Positions 18,091 to 25,990 of a DNA stretch of 64,000 nt are shown in pieces. The stretch is from assembly GCF_042653925.1 (NCBI RefSeq), contig NZ_JBHSFQ010000001.1, positions 186,001 through 250,000 on the forward strand, in the 5' to 3' direction. The notes under the pieces are model-generated. The model did not search any database, had not been told where the DNA came from, and was given only the letters and a program-made list of their open reading frames with translations. Made by a program: the position numbers and the translations under genes. This DNA is from Nocardiopsis_B mangrovi. Its GTDB lineage: Bacteria > Actinomycetota > Actinomycetes > Streptosporangiales > Streptosporangiaceae. Every line of letters starts with the position of its first letter. The stretch's first letter is position 1.

Positions 18091-18192
18091 TCCCTACGCC
18101 GGAATTACCCGAACAGGTTCTGCGGTCGGCGGCACCGGCCCCTTCAGGGGACAGCCGCCCTCTCAGCCCGCCAAGGCGCGAGCTCCCGTGCT
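18091..18192 (-). promoter_or_regulatory. TPP riboswitch (THI box) of thiC
   Basis: The minus strand contains the conserved elements in order: GGGAGC, GGCTGAGAGGG, then CAGAACCTGTTCGGGTAAT and CCGGCGTAGGGAGG immediately before the start codon. The last element includes the thiC Shine-Dalgarno, indicating control at translation initiation by thiamine pyrophosphate. Confidence 0.93.
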
Positions 18193-18362
18193 ATGGAATT
18201 GTCGGTCTCTGGCAGTCGTGCCTGCGCCGTCGTCACGGCGCCGCGCGGGTCCGCGGACGGGCCCGCCGTCATATGACCGGGGCCACCCTACCCGGACGCC
18301 CCGGGCGCGATCCACCCCGGGGGCGGCCCGCGGTGGCTCCGGCGATCGCGGGCCGGAACGGG

Positions 18363-19229
18363 TCAGAACAGGGTGGCGGGCTCGGGTCCGGGCTCATCGG
18401 CAACGGGTTCCAGCAGGTGGGGGCCGTTGTTGCGCACGCTGTTGACGTCGGGGCCCACCCTCTGGACGGCGAAGTCGGCCACCGGCGTCGCGTCGAGGAT
18501 GTGCATGAGGTCGGCCGGCCCCGACGCGGGGTCGAGCCAGGCGTCCCACGCCCCGCGCGGCACCACGACGGGCATGCGCTCGTGGAGCGCCTCCAGCCCG
18601 CCCGCCGCGGCCGTGGTGATCACCGCGCAGGACCACACCCACGCGGCGGGGTCGTCATCGGGCCGGCCGGGATCGCGCCAGCGCTCGAAGATGCCGGCCA
18701 GCGCCAGCGGAGCGCCGTCGCTGTAGGCGATGGAGAACGGGAGCTTCTTGGATCCGGCCTTGCGGCGCTTGTGGCCGGGGTCGGTGGCGGGCGAGGTGCC
18801 GGGCTCGGCGGCGCGCGTACCGCCGTGCAGCAGCTGCCATTCGTAGTAGGCGTCGGCGGGCAGCAGGCAGCGGCGGCGCGCGAACGCGGCGCGGAAGGCC
18901 GGTTTCTCGGCGACGGTCTCGGCGCGGGCGTTGATCATCTTGTAGCCGACAGCGGCGTCCTTGGCCCACGACGGGATCAGGCCCCAGCGCAGGGTGCTCA
19001 GGGCCTGCGGGCCGCGCGCACCGCCGCCGGCCCGCGCGGGCGGGGTGCCCACGACCGCGTAGACCGAGGCGCCGGGGGCGATGTTGTAGTGGGGCGCCAG
19101 CTCTTCCAGCGGCGGCCAGGCCCGGGTTCCGCCGCCGGGTGCCGGGCCGGCCTCCGGATCGGCTTCGGGGAAGTCGAAGGCCAATTGCAGCTCATGCTGA
19201 TTGCGCGCCTGCGCGTACCGACCGCACAT
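18363..19229 (-). CDS. SRAP (HMCES/YedK) abasic-site processing protein
   Basis: 288 residues. The mature N-terminus after Met removal would be Cys2 (MCGRYAQ), the residue that forms a thiazolidine crosslink with abasic sites in single-stranded DNA. Other SRAP signatures are PHYNIAPG, LRWGLIPSWA, INARAETV, FRAAFARRRCLLPADAYYEW and the catalytic His region HERMPVVV. This fixes the ATG at 19229 and rules out an upstream in-frame GTG at 19265. A TAGTCT box ends 7 nt before the ATG with no Shine-Dalgarno, suggesting a leaderless mRNA. The equivalent mycobacterial gene (Rv3226c) also sits beside aroA. Confidence 0.93.
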   Translation of the reverse strand: MCGRYAQARNQHELQLAFDFPEADPEAGPAPGGGTRAWPPLEELAPHYNIAPGASVYAVVGTPPARAGGGARGPQALSTLRWGLIPSWAKDAAVGYKMINARAETVAEKPAFRAAFARRRCLLPADAYYEWQLLHGGTRAAEPGTSPATDPGHKRRKAGSKKLPFSIAYSDGAPLALAGIFERWRDPGRPDDDPAAWVWSCAVITTAAAGGLEALHERMPVVVPRGAWDAWLDPASGPADLMHILDATPVADFAVQRVGPDVNSVRNNGPHLLEPVADEPGPEPATLF

Positions 19230-19307
19230 GGCGCCCAGACTAGGCCCTGCCGGTGACGCCTCCACCGGCCCGGGCCCGGGCCCCGGCCCTCTGGCGACGC
19301 ACGGCGC

Positions 19308-19339
19308 GGGCCGGACCCGCCGGCCGGCGGGTCCGGCCC
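19308..19339 (-). terminator. Perfect palindrome downstream of the OsmC gene
   Basis: A 32 bp uninterrupted palindrome (16 bp arms) starts 5 nt after the OsmC stop on the minus strand and before the SRAP promoter. There is no T-tract, so it may act as a GC-rich actinobacterial terminator. Confidence 0.55.
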
Positions 19340-19343
19340 GCCG

Positions 19344-19835
19344 TCACGCCTCCGGGGTCCCGGCGGCGGCCCGGACGACCGGCTCGTTGCGCACCGGGAA
19401 GGCCACGGAGCGGGCGATGAAGCACTTCTCGTGGGCCTTCGCGTGCAGCACGCGGGCCGCCTCGACCATGCCCTCCTCAGCGACGGTCACGACCGGGTGC
19501 AGGACGGCCTCGGTGAACTCCCCCGACGAATCGGCGTGCGTCACCATCTCCGCCGTGGCGGTGTCCTCGTAGGCGACCACGTTGACCCCGGCCGCCACCG
19601 AGAGCGACAGGAAGGACAGCATGTGGCACTCGCTGAGCGCGGCCACGAGCAGGTCCTCGGGATTCCACCGCTCGGGGTCGCCCCGGAAGGCGGAGTCGGC
19701 CGATCCCCGGAGCAGGGGGCGCCCGTCGGCCTCGACGTCGTGGTCGCGGCCGTAGCCCCGGTACGTCGCGGTCCCCGATCCGGTGTTGCCCGTCCAGCGC
19801 GTGCGGACCTCGTAGCGGTGTGCCTTGTCGGCCAT
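19344..19835 (-). CDS. OsmC/Ohr family protein
   Basis: 163 residues, typical of the OsmC-like peroxiredoxins. The two redox cysteines are in ALSECHMLSFL and AHEKCFIARS. In this family the pair reduces organic hydroperoxides using dihydrolipoamide. The RGxxExxNPEDLL-type segment reads RGDPERWNPEDLLVAALSE. ATG 19835 follows GGGGGTGA by 5 nt and is preferred to a GTG three codons upstream. It is divergent from aroA, with about 118 bp between them. Peroxide detoxification fits a neighbourhood that includes sigR. Confidence 0.85.
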   Translation of the reverse strand: MADKAHRYEVRTRWTGNTGSGTATYRGYGRDHDVEADGRPLLRGSADSAFRGDPERWNPEDLLVAALSECHMLSFLSLSVAAGVNVVAYEDTATAEMVTHADSSGEFTEAVLHPVVTVAEEGMVEAARVLHAKAHEKCFIARSVAFPVRNEPVVRAAAGTPEA

Positions 19836-19953
19836 CGCGGTCACCCCCGTCGTCTCGGGCCCGCCCCGCTGCGGGCCACCCGCCTCCAGGTTCGCCTACC
19901 CGCCCTGCTGCGTTTCCGACGGCCCCCGCACGGTGGACGGATAACCTTGGACC

Positions 19954-21228
19954 ATGCAGAATTCCGCACCGCACTGGCCGGCTCCGGCGGCCGCCGGACC
20001 CGTCGACGCCACCGTGAGCCTGCCCGGCTCGAAGTCGATGACCAACCGCGCCCTGATCATCGCGGCGCTGTCGGCGACACCGAGTGTGGTGCGCGCCCCA
20101 CTGCGCAGCCGCGACACCGACCTCATGGCGGCGGCGCTGCGCTCGCTGGGCATCGGTATCACCGACTCCGGCGCCGACTGGGTGGTCACCCCCGCTCCGC
20201 CGCACGGCCCGGCCGCCGTCGACGTCGGCAACGCCGGGACCGTCATGCGCTTCGTGCCGCCGGTTGCCGCGCTGGCCGACGGAGAGGTGCGCTTCGACGG
20301 CGACCCCCGGGCGCGCGAACGGCCCGTCGGCCCGCTGCTCGACGCCCTGCGCGCGCTGGGCGCCGGCATCGACGACGCCGGGCGGGGCGCGCTGCCGCTG
20401 GTCGTCCGCGGCACCGGCGAGGTCCGCGGCGGCACGGTCACCGTCGACGCCTCGGGCTCCTCCCAGTTCATCTCGGCACTGCTGCTCAGCGGGGCCCGCT
20501 TCACCGAGGGCGTCGAGGTCCGGCACTCCGGGCCCCCGGTCCCCTCGCAGCCGCACCTGGACATGACCGCCGCCATGCTGCGCGCGGCGGGGGTCGACGT
20601 CGACACCGCCACCCCCGACGTGTGGCGGGTGGCGCCGGGGCCGGTCGAGGCCGGCGAGGTCGTCGTCGAGCCCGACCTCTCCAACGCCGCTCCGTTCCTG
20701 GCCGCGGCGCTGGTCACGGGCGGGCGGGTGACCGTCTCCGGGTGGCCGGAGCACACCACGCAGCCGGGCGACGCGCTGCGGGGGCTGTTCGCCGATATGG
20801 GGGGCGAGGTCACCCTCGGGGCCGAGGGACTGACCGTGCGCGGCACCGGCGACATCCGCGGGATCACGGCCGACCTCCGGCAGGTGGGCGAGCTGACCCC
20901 GACCATCGCCGCGGTCGCCGCGCTCGCGGGCTCCCCGTCGCGCCTCACCGGCATCGCGCACCTGCGGCGCCACGAGACCGACCGGATCGCCGCCCTGGTC
21001 CGTGAGATCAACCGCCTCGGCGGTGACGCCGAGGAACTTCCCGACGGCCTGGCGATCCGGCCGAGCACCCTGCGCGGCGGTGTGTTCCACAGCTACGACG
21101 ACCACCGGATGGCCACGTCCGGAGCGGTGATCGGCCTCGCGGTGCCCGGAGTGGAGGTGGAGAACATCGCGACCACCGGCAAGACCCTGCCGGACTTCCC
21201 CGCCCTCTGGGCGAAGGCCGTGGCATGA
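19954..21228 (+). CDS. aroA: 3-phosphoshikimate 1-carboxyvinyltransferase (EPSP synthase)
   Basis: 424 residues. Catalyses the sixth step of the shikimate pathway. Signatures: LPGSKSMTNRALI near the N-terminus (PEP/shikimate-3-phosphate binding), VGNAGTVMRF, DGDPRARERPVGPLLDAL, SSQFISALLL, and the C-terminal LRRHETDRIAALVREINRLG and YDDHRMATSGAVIGL. The NAGTVMR loop is of the glyphosate-sensitive class I type. ATG 19954 has no Shine-Dalgarno, but TAACCT ends 6 nt before it, suggesting leaderless expression. rsgA follows 94 bp downstream, as in mycobacteria. Confidence 0.97.
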   Translation: MQNSAPHWPAPAAAGPVDATVSLPGSKSMTNRALIIAALSATPSVVRAPLRSRDTDLMAAALRSLGIGITDSGADWVVTPAPPHGPAAVDVGNAGTVMRFVPPVAALADGEVRFDGDPRARERPVGPLLDALRALGAGIDDAGRGALPLVVRGTGEVRGGTVTVDASGSSQFISALLLSGARFTEGVEVRHSGPPVPSQPHLDMTAAMLRAAGVDVDTATPDVWRVAPGPVEAGEVVVEPDLSNAAPFLAAALVTGGRVTVSGWPEHTTQPGDALRGLFADMGGEVTLGAEGLTVRGTGDIRGITADLRQVGELTPTIAAVAALAGSPSRLTGIAHLRRHETDRIAALVREINRLGGDAEELPDGLAIRPSTLRGGVFHSYDDHRMATSGAVIGLAVPGVEVENIATTGKTLPDFPALWAKAVA

Positions 21229-21322
21229 CCCGCGCCGCGCGCCCCGGCGCCGCCACCGGTCCCGCGACGGTGTCCGGGCGGGCACCCGCGCCACGGTGCC
21301 GGCCGGCCGAGGGGGCGGCCCC

Positions 21323-22339
21323 ATGACCCGCGGACGGCGCTACATCGACGAGGACGACGTGCGGGTCCGCGCGCGCGGCGGATCGCGCCCGCGTACCCGG
21401 ACCCGCCCCAAGCACGAGGACGCGGTCGAGGGGTTCGTCACCGCGGTCGACCGCGGCCGCTACCGGTGCCTGGTGGGCGACCGTCCGGTGGTCGCGATGA
21501 AGGCGCGCGAGCTGGGCCGGGGCAGCATCGTGGTGGGCGACCGGGTCGCGCTGGTCGGCGACCTCTCGGGGCGCCCCGACACGCTGGCACGCGTGGTGCG
21601 GGTCGAGGAACGTGCCTCGGTCCTGCGGCGTACGGCCGACGACACCGACCCCGTCGAGCGCGTCATCGTCGCCAACGCCGACCAGCTCGTCATCGTGTGC
21701 GCCCTGGCCGACCCCGACCCGCAGCCGCGCTTCATCGACCGCTGCCTGGTCGCGGCCTACGACGCCGGGCTGGAACCCCTGCTCTGCCTGACGAAAGCCG
21801 ACCTCGGCGACCCCGGCGACCTGCTCGACACCTACTCGGCGCTGCACCTGCGCTCGGTGGTCACCCGCCGCGACGGTGACCTCGGGCCGCTGGTCGAGCG
21901 GCTGTCGGGCCGGGTGAGCGTCCTGGTGGGCTCGTCCGGCGTCGGCAAGTCGACCCTGGTGAACCTGCTGGTGCCCGCGGCCGAGCGCGCGGTGGGGCAC
22001 GTCAACCCGGTCACGGGGCGCGGCCGGCACACCTCGACCTCGGCCGTCGCGCTGCCGGTGGAGGGCGGCTGGATCGTCGACACCCCCGGGGTGCGCAGCT
22101 TCGGCCTGGCGCACATCAGCCCCGGCGACGTCGTGGCGGGCTTCCCCGAACTGGACGACGCCGTCGCCGAGTGCCCGCCGGGCTGCCCGCATACGGCGGG
22201 CACCCCCGGCTGCGCCCTGGACGTCTGGCTCGCCGAAGGCCGCCTGGACCCCGCTCGCGTGGCCTCCCTGCGCCGCCTCCTCAGCAGCCGCGAGGGCGAC
22301 GACCACCCGGAGCCGTCGCCCCAGCCCGAAGCACCCTAG
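21323..22339 (+). CDS. rsgA: Ribosome small-subunit-dependent GTPase RsgA
   Basis: 338 residues. A circularly permuted GTPase that assists late 30S maturation. An OB-fold N-terminal domain is followed by the G domain in permuted order: G4 TKAD, then G1 GSSGVGKST, G2/G3 region with DTPGV, and a C-terminal zinc site ECPPGCPHTAGTPGC. The ATG at 21323 (MTRGRRYIDEDD) follows GAGGGGG by about 7 nt; upstream in-frame sequence is not conserved-looking. It probably shares the aroA transcript. The protein is Arg-rich at its start, consistent with RNA binding. Confidence 0.95.
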   Translation: MTRGRRYIDEDDVRVRARGGSRPRTRTRPKHEDAVEGFVTAVDRGRYRCLVGDRPVVAMKARELGRGSIVVGDRVALVGDLSGRPDTLARVVRVEERASVLRRTADDTDPVERVIVANADQLVIVCALADPDPQPRFIDRCLVAAYDAGLEPLLCLTKADLGDPGDLLDTYSALHLRSVVTRRDGDLGPLVERLSGRVSVLVGSSGVGKSTLVNLLVPAAERAVGHVNPVTGRGRHTSTSAVALPVEGGWIVDTPGVRSFGLAHISPGDVVAGFPELDDAVAECPPGCPHTAGTPGCALDVWLAEGRLDPARVASLRRLLSSREGDDHPEPSPQPEAP

Positions 22340-22384
22340 GAACGGTCCGCCGGGAGCGGCCGGCCGCGACGCGCCCGGAGGGGA

Positions 22385-22418
22385 GCCCGGCCGGGGACCG
22401 GCCGGGGACCGGCCGGGC
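22385..22418. terminator. GC-rich repeat/hairpin between rsgA and the sulfur transporter
   Basis: Two copies of GGCCGGGGACC (22389-22399, 22400-22410) are flanked by complementary GCCCGGCC and GGCCGGGC, able to form a stem between two convergent genes. It is a likely bidirectional terminator without a T-run. Confidence 0.5.
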
Positions 22419-22438
22419 GCAGGACGACCGGAATCGGA

Positions 22439-23749
22439 TCAGCAGACGCTGTCGCCGGGCTTCGGGTTGGCCAGGCCGAACAGCGACCGGGCGTGCAGCC
22501 CGACCCAGGTCCCGGCGATCGCCGCGACGGCCCAGAGCCAGCCGTGCAGGCTGCCCGAGGCGATGCCCGCCAGGTAGGCGCCGATGTTGCAGCCGCCCGC
22601 GAGCCGGGCCCCGATCCCCATCAGGATCCCGCCGACGATGCCGGCGGCCACGGTGTTCCAGCGCAGCCCGGTGTGCAGCTTCCAGGCTCCGGCCGCCGCC
22701 GCGGCGATGGCCGCGCCGAGGATGATGCCGATGTCGGTCAGGCTGTTCTTGTCGGCGAGGACCGGCCCGGCGAGCTGCGCCGCCTGGTCGGGCTGCCGCC
22801 AGAACGCCCATGTCTCGGGGTGCAGGCCGATGAGCTGGAGGAACTTCGCGCCCCACAGGTTGAACGCGCTGGTGATCCCCCAGGCGCCGCCGGAGACCAG
22901 CAGCACCGCCGCGCCCAGGACGGCGAGGACGAGCGCGCCCACCAGCATCGGCCAGCTGCCGCGCAGGATACGGGCGGCGCCGGAGGCGCTGGGCACCGCT
23001 CCCACGGGCGGCGGGGTGCGCCGGTTCTGCACGACGCGGGTGCCGACCACCAGCGCGGCGAGCAGGGCGACGGTGATCGCCCAGGACCCGCCCCAGCCCA
23101 CGTGGTCGGCGAGCAGGAACGGGGGCAGTGCCGGCAGGTCGGCCACGAGGGGCCAGGCGGCACTGTAGATGACCGATCCGGCGATGAAGCCGCCCAGCGT
23201 GACCAGGATGGCGGACTGGCCCGAGCCCACGGCGAACAGCGTGCCGGAGGCGCAGGCCCCGCCCAGCTGCATGCCGATCCCGAAGAGGAACGCGCCGAGG
23301 AACAGCGCGATGCCGATCGGCCCGGCCGAGGGCGCGGGGACACTGCCGAACAGGCCCGTTCCCGTACCGATGACCAGCGCGAACAGGGTTGCGGTGGCGC
23401 CGAGCAGCAGGGCGTGGGCGCGCAGCCCGGAGCCGTTGCCGACCGCGACGAGCTGCCGCCAGGCCGAGGTGAACCCGAACCGGGAGTGGAAGAGCGCCAG
23501 CCCGAGCCCGCCGCCCAGCAGCAGCAGGACCGCCTGGCGGGTGCCGTGCTGGGCGCCGACGAAGGCGGCGAGCGCGGCGAGGCCGGCGAGCGCGACGGCC
23601 AGGGGCACCCAGCGGACCGGCTCCGGCCGGGGGGCGACGGGCGGCGGGGCGGAAAGGGCGTTGTGGAACAGCAGGCGCGCCGCCAGCGAGGCGGGCGGTG
23701 CCGTTCCGGGGACACCGGTGGTATCGGGGGGCGTGGCGGGTGCCGTCAC
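22439..23749 (-). CDS. YeeE/YedE family sulfur (thiosulfate) transporter
   Basis: 436 residues with many hydrophobic helices. The two pseudo-symmetrical YeeE motifs are present, each with the conserved cysteine: QLGGACASGTLFAVGSG in the first half and RLAGGCNIGAYLAGIASG in the second. In characterised YeeE (TsuA) these cysteines relay thiosulfate across the membrane. GTG 23749 is 6 nt after AAGGAG. Upstream lie a 3 x 20 bp tandem repeat, hairpins and a polycysteine mini-ORF, which together suggest attenuation by cysteine availability. No TusA-like partner (YeeD) is encoded next to it. Thiosulfate as the substrate is inference; other sulfur species are possible. Confidence 0.85.
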   Translation of the reverse strand: MTAPATPPDTTGVPGTAPPASLAARLLFHNALSAPPPVAPRPEPVRWVPLAVALAGLAALAAFVGAQHGTRQAVLLLLGGGLGLALFHSRFGFTSAWRQLVAVGNGSGLRAHALLLGATATLFALVIGTGTGLFGSVPAPSAGPIGIALFLGAFLFGIGMQLGGACASGTLFAVGSGQSAILVTLGGFIAGSVIYSAAWPLVADLPALPPFLLADHVGWGGSWAITVALLAALVVGTRVVQNRRTPPPVGAVPSASGAARILRGSWPMLVGALVLAVLGAAVLLVSGGAWGITSAFNLWGAKFLQLIGLHPETWAFWRQPDQAAQLAGPVLADKNSLTDIGIILGAAIAAAAAGAWKLHTGLRWNTVAAGIVGGILMGIGARLAGGCNIGAYLAGIASGSLHGWLWAVAAIAGTWVGLHARSLFGLANPKPGDSVC

Positions 23750-23800
23750 GGTGATCTCCTTGCGGGGACACCTCCCGGCGGCGGCCGGGAGAAGGTGTGC

Positions 23801-23860
23801 GTGTTCGGGCGATGGTGGGCGTGTTCAGGCGATGGTGGGCGTGTTCAGGCGATGGTGGGC
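23801..23860. repeat. Three tandem 20 bp repeats upstream of the sulfur transporter
   Basis: The unit GTGTTCAGGCGATGGTGGGC occurs at 23801-23820 (one substitution), 23821-23840 and 23841-23860, followed by a partial GTGT. The units lie 51-111 bp before the transporter start, inside the leader downstream of the polycysteine ORF. The 20 bp period is close to two helical turns. Confidence 0.9.
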
Positions 23861-23978
23861 GTGTGCGGGATGGCGCCTTCGGGACGGTGGCCGGCCGTTC
23901 CGGGGGGCCGGGCCCGCCCCGGGCCGGGTGCCGCGCCGAGGGCGGGCCCGGTCGCACACGTGAACAGGGCCGGGAAGG

Positions 23979-24005
23979 GTGCCGCGACGACGGTGTCAGC
24001 GGCAC
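23979..24005 (-). promoter_or_regulatory. Leader hairpin 2 in the transporter mRNA
   Basis: GTGCCGC (23979-23985) pairs with GCGGCAC (23999-24005) around a 13 nt loop. It lies between the polycysteine ORF and the repeats. It may pause or attenuate transcription; there is no T-tract. Confidence 0.4.
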
Positions 24006-24010
24006 GGGAG

Positions 24011-24050
24011 GAAAAAGAGTGAGGCCGGCGGTCAGCGGCCGGCGGACCGC
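24011..24050 (-). terminator. Candidate attenuator directly after the polycysteine ORF
   Basis: Beginning 2 nt past the ORF stop, the minus strand can form either GCGGTC/GACCGC (24050-24045 with 24033-24028) or a GCCGGC/GCCGGC stem (24042-24037 with 24029-24024). CTCACTCTTTTT follows. The T-run is 8-9 nt from the stem, so termination strength is uncertain. Confidence 0.45.
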
Positions 24051-24051
24051 A

Positions 24052-24156
24052 TCAGCGCACGCGACAGCGGCACCGGCGGCAACACAGGCCGTCATCGGTG
24101 CTCGTGAGCGACATGGAGATCAACACCATGCGCAGGAAACGCGTCGGACCGGACAT
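24052..24156 (-). CDS. 34-residue polycysteine leader peptide of the sulfur transporter
   Basis: Reads MSGPTRFLRMVLISM... and ends GLCCRRCRCRVR, with cysteines at 25, 26, 29 and 31 of 34. ATG 24156 has no ribosome site but lies 8 nt after a TATTCT box, itself 16 nt after TTGTCG, an arrangement for leaderless transcription. Leaderless polycysteine ORFs are known in mycobacteria as cysteine-responsive attenuators ahead of sulfur-assimilation genes; ribosome slowing at the Cys codons changes downstream expression. Here the downstream gene is a YeeE/YedE transporter on the same strand. A second in-frame ATG lies at 24129. Confidence 0.65.
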   Translation of the reverse strand: MSGPTRFLRMVLISMSLTSTDDGLCCRRCRCRVR

Positions 24157-24164
24157 ACGACATC

Positions 24165-24192
24165 AGAATACGTCGCAACGGACACCCGACAA
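24165..24192 (-). promoter_or_regulatory. Promoter for the leaderless polycysteine ORF and transporter
   Basis: Minus-strand -35 TTGTCG (24192-24187), 16 nt spacer, -10 TATTCT (24170-24165), then 8 nt to ATG 24156. Both hexamers match the housekeeping consensus at 4 of 6 bases. Confidence 0.6.
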
Positions 24193-24432
24193 AGGATCGC
24201 CCCCCACCCACCGTCCCGGCACAACGCTGCCCGGCCGCACGCACGGACGCATGCGGCCGACGGACGCACCGCGGCATCCACCGGAACCCGCCGCCCCGCA
24301 GCGGCGATCCCACGCTTCCCGCGAAGCCGGCCGGGAACCCCCGGTTCGCGCGACTGCACCGATCCCCGGCACCGCGCGCCGCGGCGCACCGGGCCCGGAC
24401 CCGACGCGGCCCCGTCCCGCGCGGCCCGGGGC

Positions 24433-24978
24433 TCACACGTCCACTGTGCCGCCGCAGCGCCAGTAGTGGCCGGTGTCGCGGTCGAGGAAGCCCTCGTCGA
24501 CCAGGGAGCGGCGGAGCGTGGCGTGGTCGGTGGAGATGGACCGGAGGACGGCGTTGACCTCCGCTTCGGCGTAGCGGACGCCGGGCTCGAAGGCGCGCGC
24601 CACGTGGTCGAGCAGGACCAGCCGCTCGGACCGCCGGACCGGAAGCGCCACGATGTGCCCGTCGCGGGTGAACGCGGCCACCGCCGAGTCCGCCTCGTCG
24701 CCGTCCTCCTCGGCGAGGTCCGACGGATCGGGGGCGGACGCGGCGGCCACCGCGTCGCCCAGGACATCGGGTCTGGCCGCCCAGCGCGCGCCGCGGCGCT
24801 CCACCAGGCCGCCCCGTTCCAGGCGGCCCAGGCATCGCAGAGCCTCACGCACCGGGATGCCGGCGCGCTCGGCGGCGTCGTCGGTGGTCGTGGCCCCGAG
24901 CACCACGGCGGAGAAGATCCGCAGCCGTTCAGGAGCGCTCAGCAGGCTGAGGAGCCGGAGCGGTTCGCCAGCGGGCAT
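24433..24978 (-). CDS. DUF2087 domain protein with ArsR-like N-terminus
   Basis: 181 residues. Residues ~5-65 look like a winged helix (RLLSLLSAPERLRIFSAVVLG, then DDAAERAGIPVREALRCLGRLERGGLV). The C-terminal ~75 residues match DUF2087: LPVRRSERLVLLDHVARAFEPG, YAEAEVNAVLRSI, DHATLRRSLVDEGFLDRD and YWRCGG. Such proteins are presumed transcriptional regulators; no ligand is known. ATG 24978 is chosen at the start of the conserved domain; the Shine-Dalgarno is weak and upstream sequence is low-complexity Arg/Pro. It lies upstream of the polycysteine ORF but has its own orientation-matched neighbour, the HAD gene, 193 bp upstream. Confidence 0.75.
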   Translation of the reverse strand: MPAGEPLRLLSLLSAPERLRIFSAVVLGATTTDDAAERAGIPVREALRCLGRLERGGLVERRGARWAARPDVLGDAVAAASAPDPSDLAEEDGDEADSAVAAFTRDGHIVALPVRRSERLVLLDHVARAFEPGVRYAEAEVNAVLRSISTDHATLRRSLVDEGFLDRDTGHYWRCGGTVDV

Positions 24979-25171
24979 GGGTTCATGGAAGCAGAGCGAG
25001 CGCCCCGCGTCACCCCCGGCCCGCCGCACATCCGCCGCCGGCGCCCCCGACCCGCCGCACGCCGCCGGCCCGGGCCGCCTCGGGCCGGGGTGCGTCCCCG
25101 GCCGCGCTCCCCGCGGGCGGGTGCGGCCGGTCCGGCGCACGCCCCGGGGAGCGTGCACCGGATGTCCCGGT

Positions 25172-25930
25172 TCACCGGTCCAGGTCGCCGGCGCCGCGGA
25201 CGCCCAGTTCGTCCAGGCGGTCGAGCATGTCGCCGACGTCGGTGTAGACGCGGAAGGCGCCGGTGCGTTCCAGCTCGTCGCGCCCGTAGCCGCCCGAGAG
25301 CACGCCCACGCCGAGCGCCCCGGCCCTGCGGGCGGCCAGGAGGTCCCAGACGCTGTCGCCGACCACCATCGCCTGGCTCGGGTCGACGCCGAGATGGGCC
25401 GCCGCCGCGAGGAACAGGTCGGGGTCGGGCTTGGCGTGCCGGACCAGGTCGCGGGTGATCATGGGGGTGTCGGCGGGCAGCCCCAGCAGCTCCAGCGAGC
25501 GGCCCGCGGTCCGGCGGCGGCCGCTGGTGGCGATGGCCCACTTCACCCCGCGCTCGGTGAGATGGCGGAGGAGCTCGGCGGCGCCCGGCAGCGGCCGGAC
25601 GGTGTCGTGCTGCCGCAGGAACTCCTCGGCGTGCGCCGCCTGGAGCTCCTCGACCTGTCCGGCCGTCAGCCGCCGCCCGGTCTCGCGCATCAGGGCCGAG
25701 ACGAACAGGCCGCCGCTCATGCCGATACGCCGGTGGATGCGCCACACGGCGAGGTCGATGCCCATCCGGGACAGGGCGGCACGCCATGCGATCACGTGCT
25801 GGTAGACGCTGTCGATCAGCGTCCCGTCCAGGTCGAACAGGAACGCCGGCGGCTCCGGCGACGGGTAGCGGCCGTCCGCGGGCGCGGTGGACGGCGATGC
25901 GGCTGAGGGCACGGAAGATGAAGAGGTCAC
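25172..25930 (-). CDS. HAD superfamily hydrolase (beta-phosphoglucomutase/phosphatase-like)
   Basis: 252 residues. Motif I FLFDLDGTLIDS carries the two catalytic Asp, motif II is ATSGRRR, the motif III Lys is in RHAKPDPDLF, and motif IV is MVVGDSVWDLLAARRAGA. The helical cap between motifs I and II (about residues 45-110) is of C1 type, as in PGMB and phosphoglycolate phosphatases. The GTG at 25930 gives a disordered Ser/Pro N-terminus of about 28 residues before the fold. Substrate not predictable; a sugar phosphate phosphatase is likely. Confidence 0.85.
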   Translation of the reverse strand: MTSSSSVPSAASPSTAPADGRYPSPEPPAFLFDLDGTLIDSVYQHVIAWRAALSRMGIDLAVWRIHRRIGMSGGLFVSALMRETGRRLTAGQVEELQAAHAEEFLRQHDTVRPLPGAAELLRHLTERGVKWAIATSGRRRTAGRSLELLGLPADTPMITRDLVRHAKPDPDLFLAAAAHLGVDPSQAMVVGDSVWDLLAARRAGALGVGVLSGGYGRDELERTGAFRVYTDVGDMLDRLDELGVRGAGDLDR

Positions 25931-25990
25931 GGGAACCCAGTCTCCCCCGGCGCGCACGCGATGAGCGGTCCGCCCCCGGCGTGGCGCGCC

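Noticed and set aside
23801..23860. Tandem repeats considered as a CRISPR array
   Set aside because: Units are directly abutting with no unique spacers, and no cas genes are present.
24092..24835. Long minus-strand frame covering the sulfur-transporter leader
   Set aside because: Arg/Pro-rich translation without motifs; it shadows the DUF2087 gene. The polycysteine ORF in another frame has better promoter and codon evidence.
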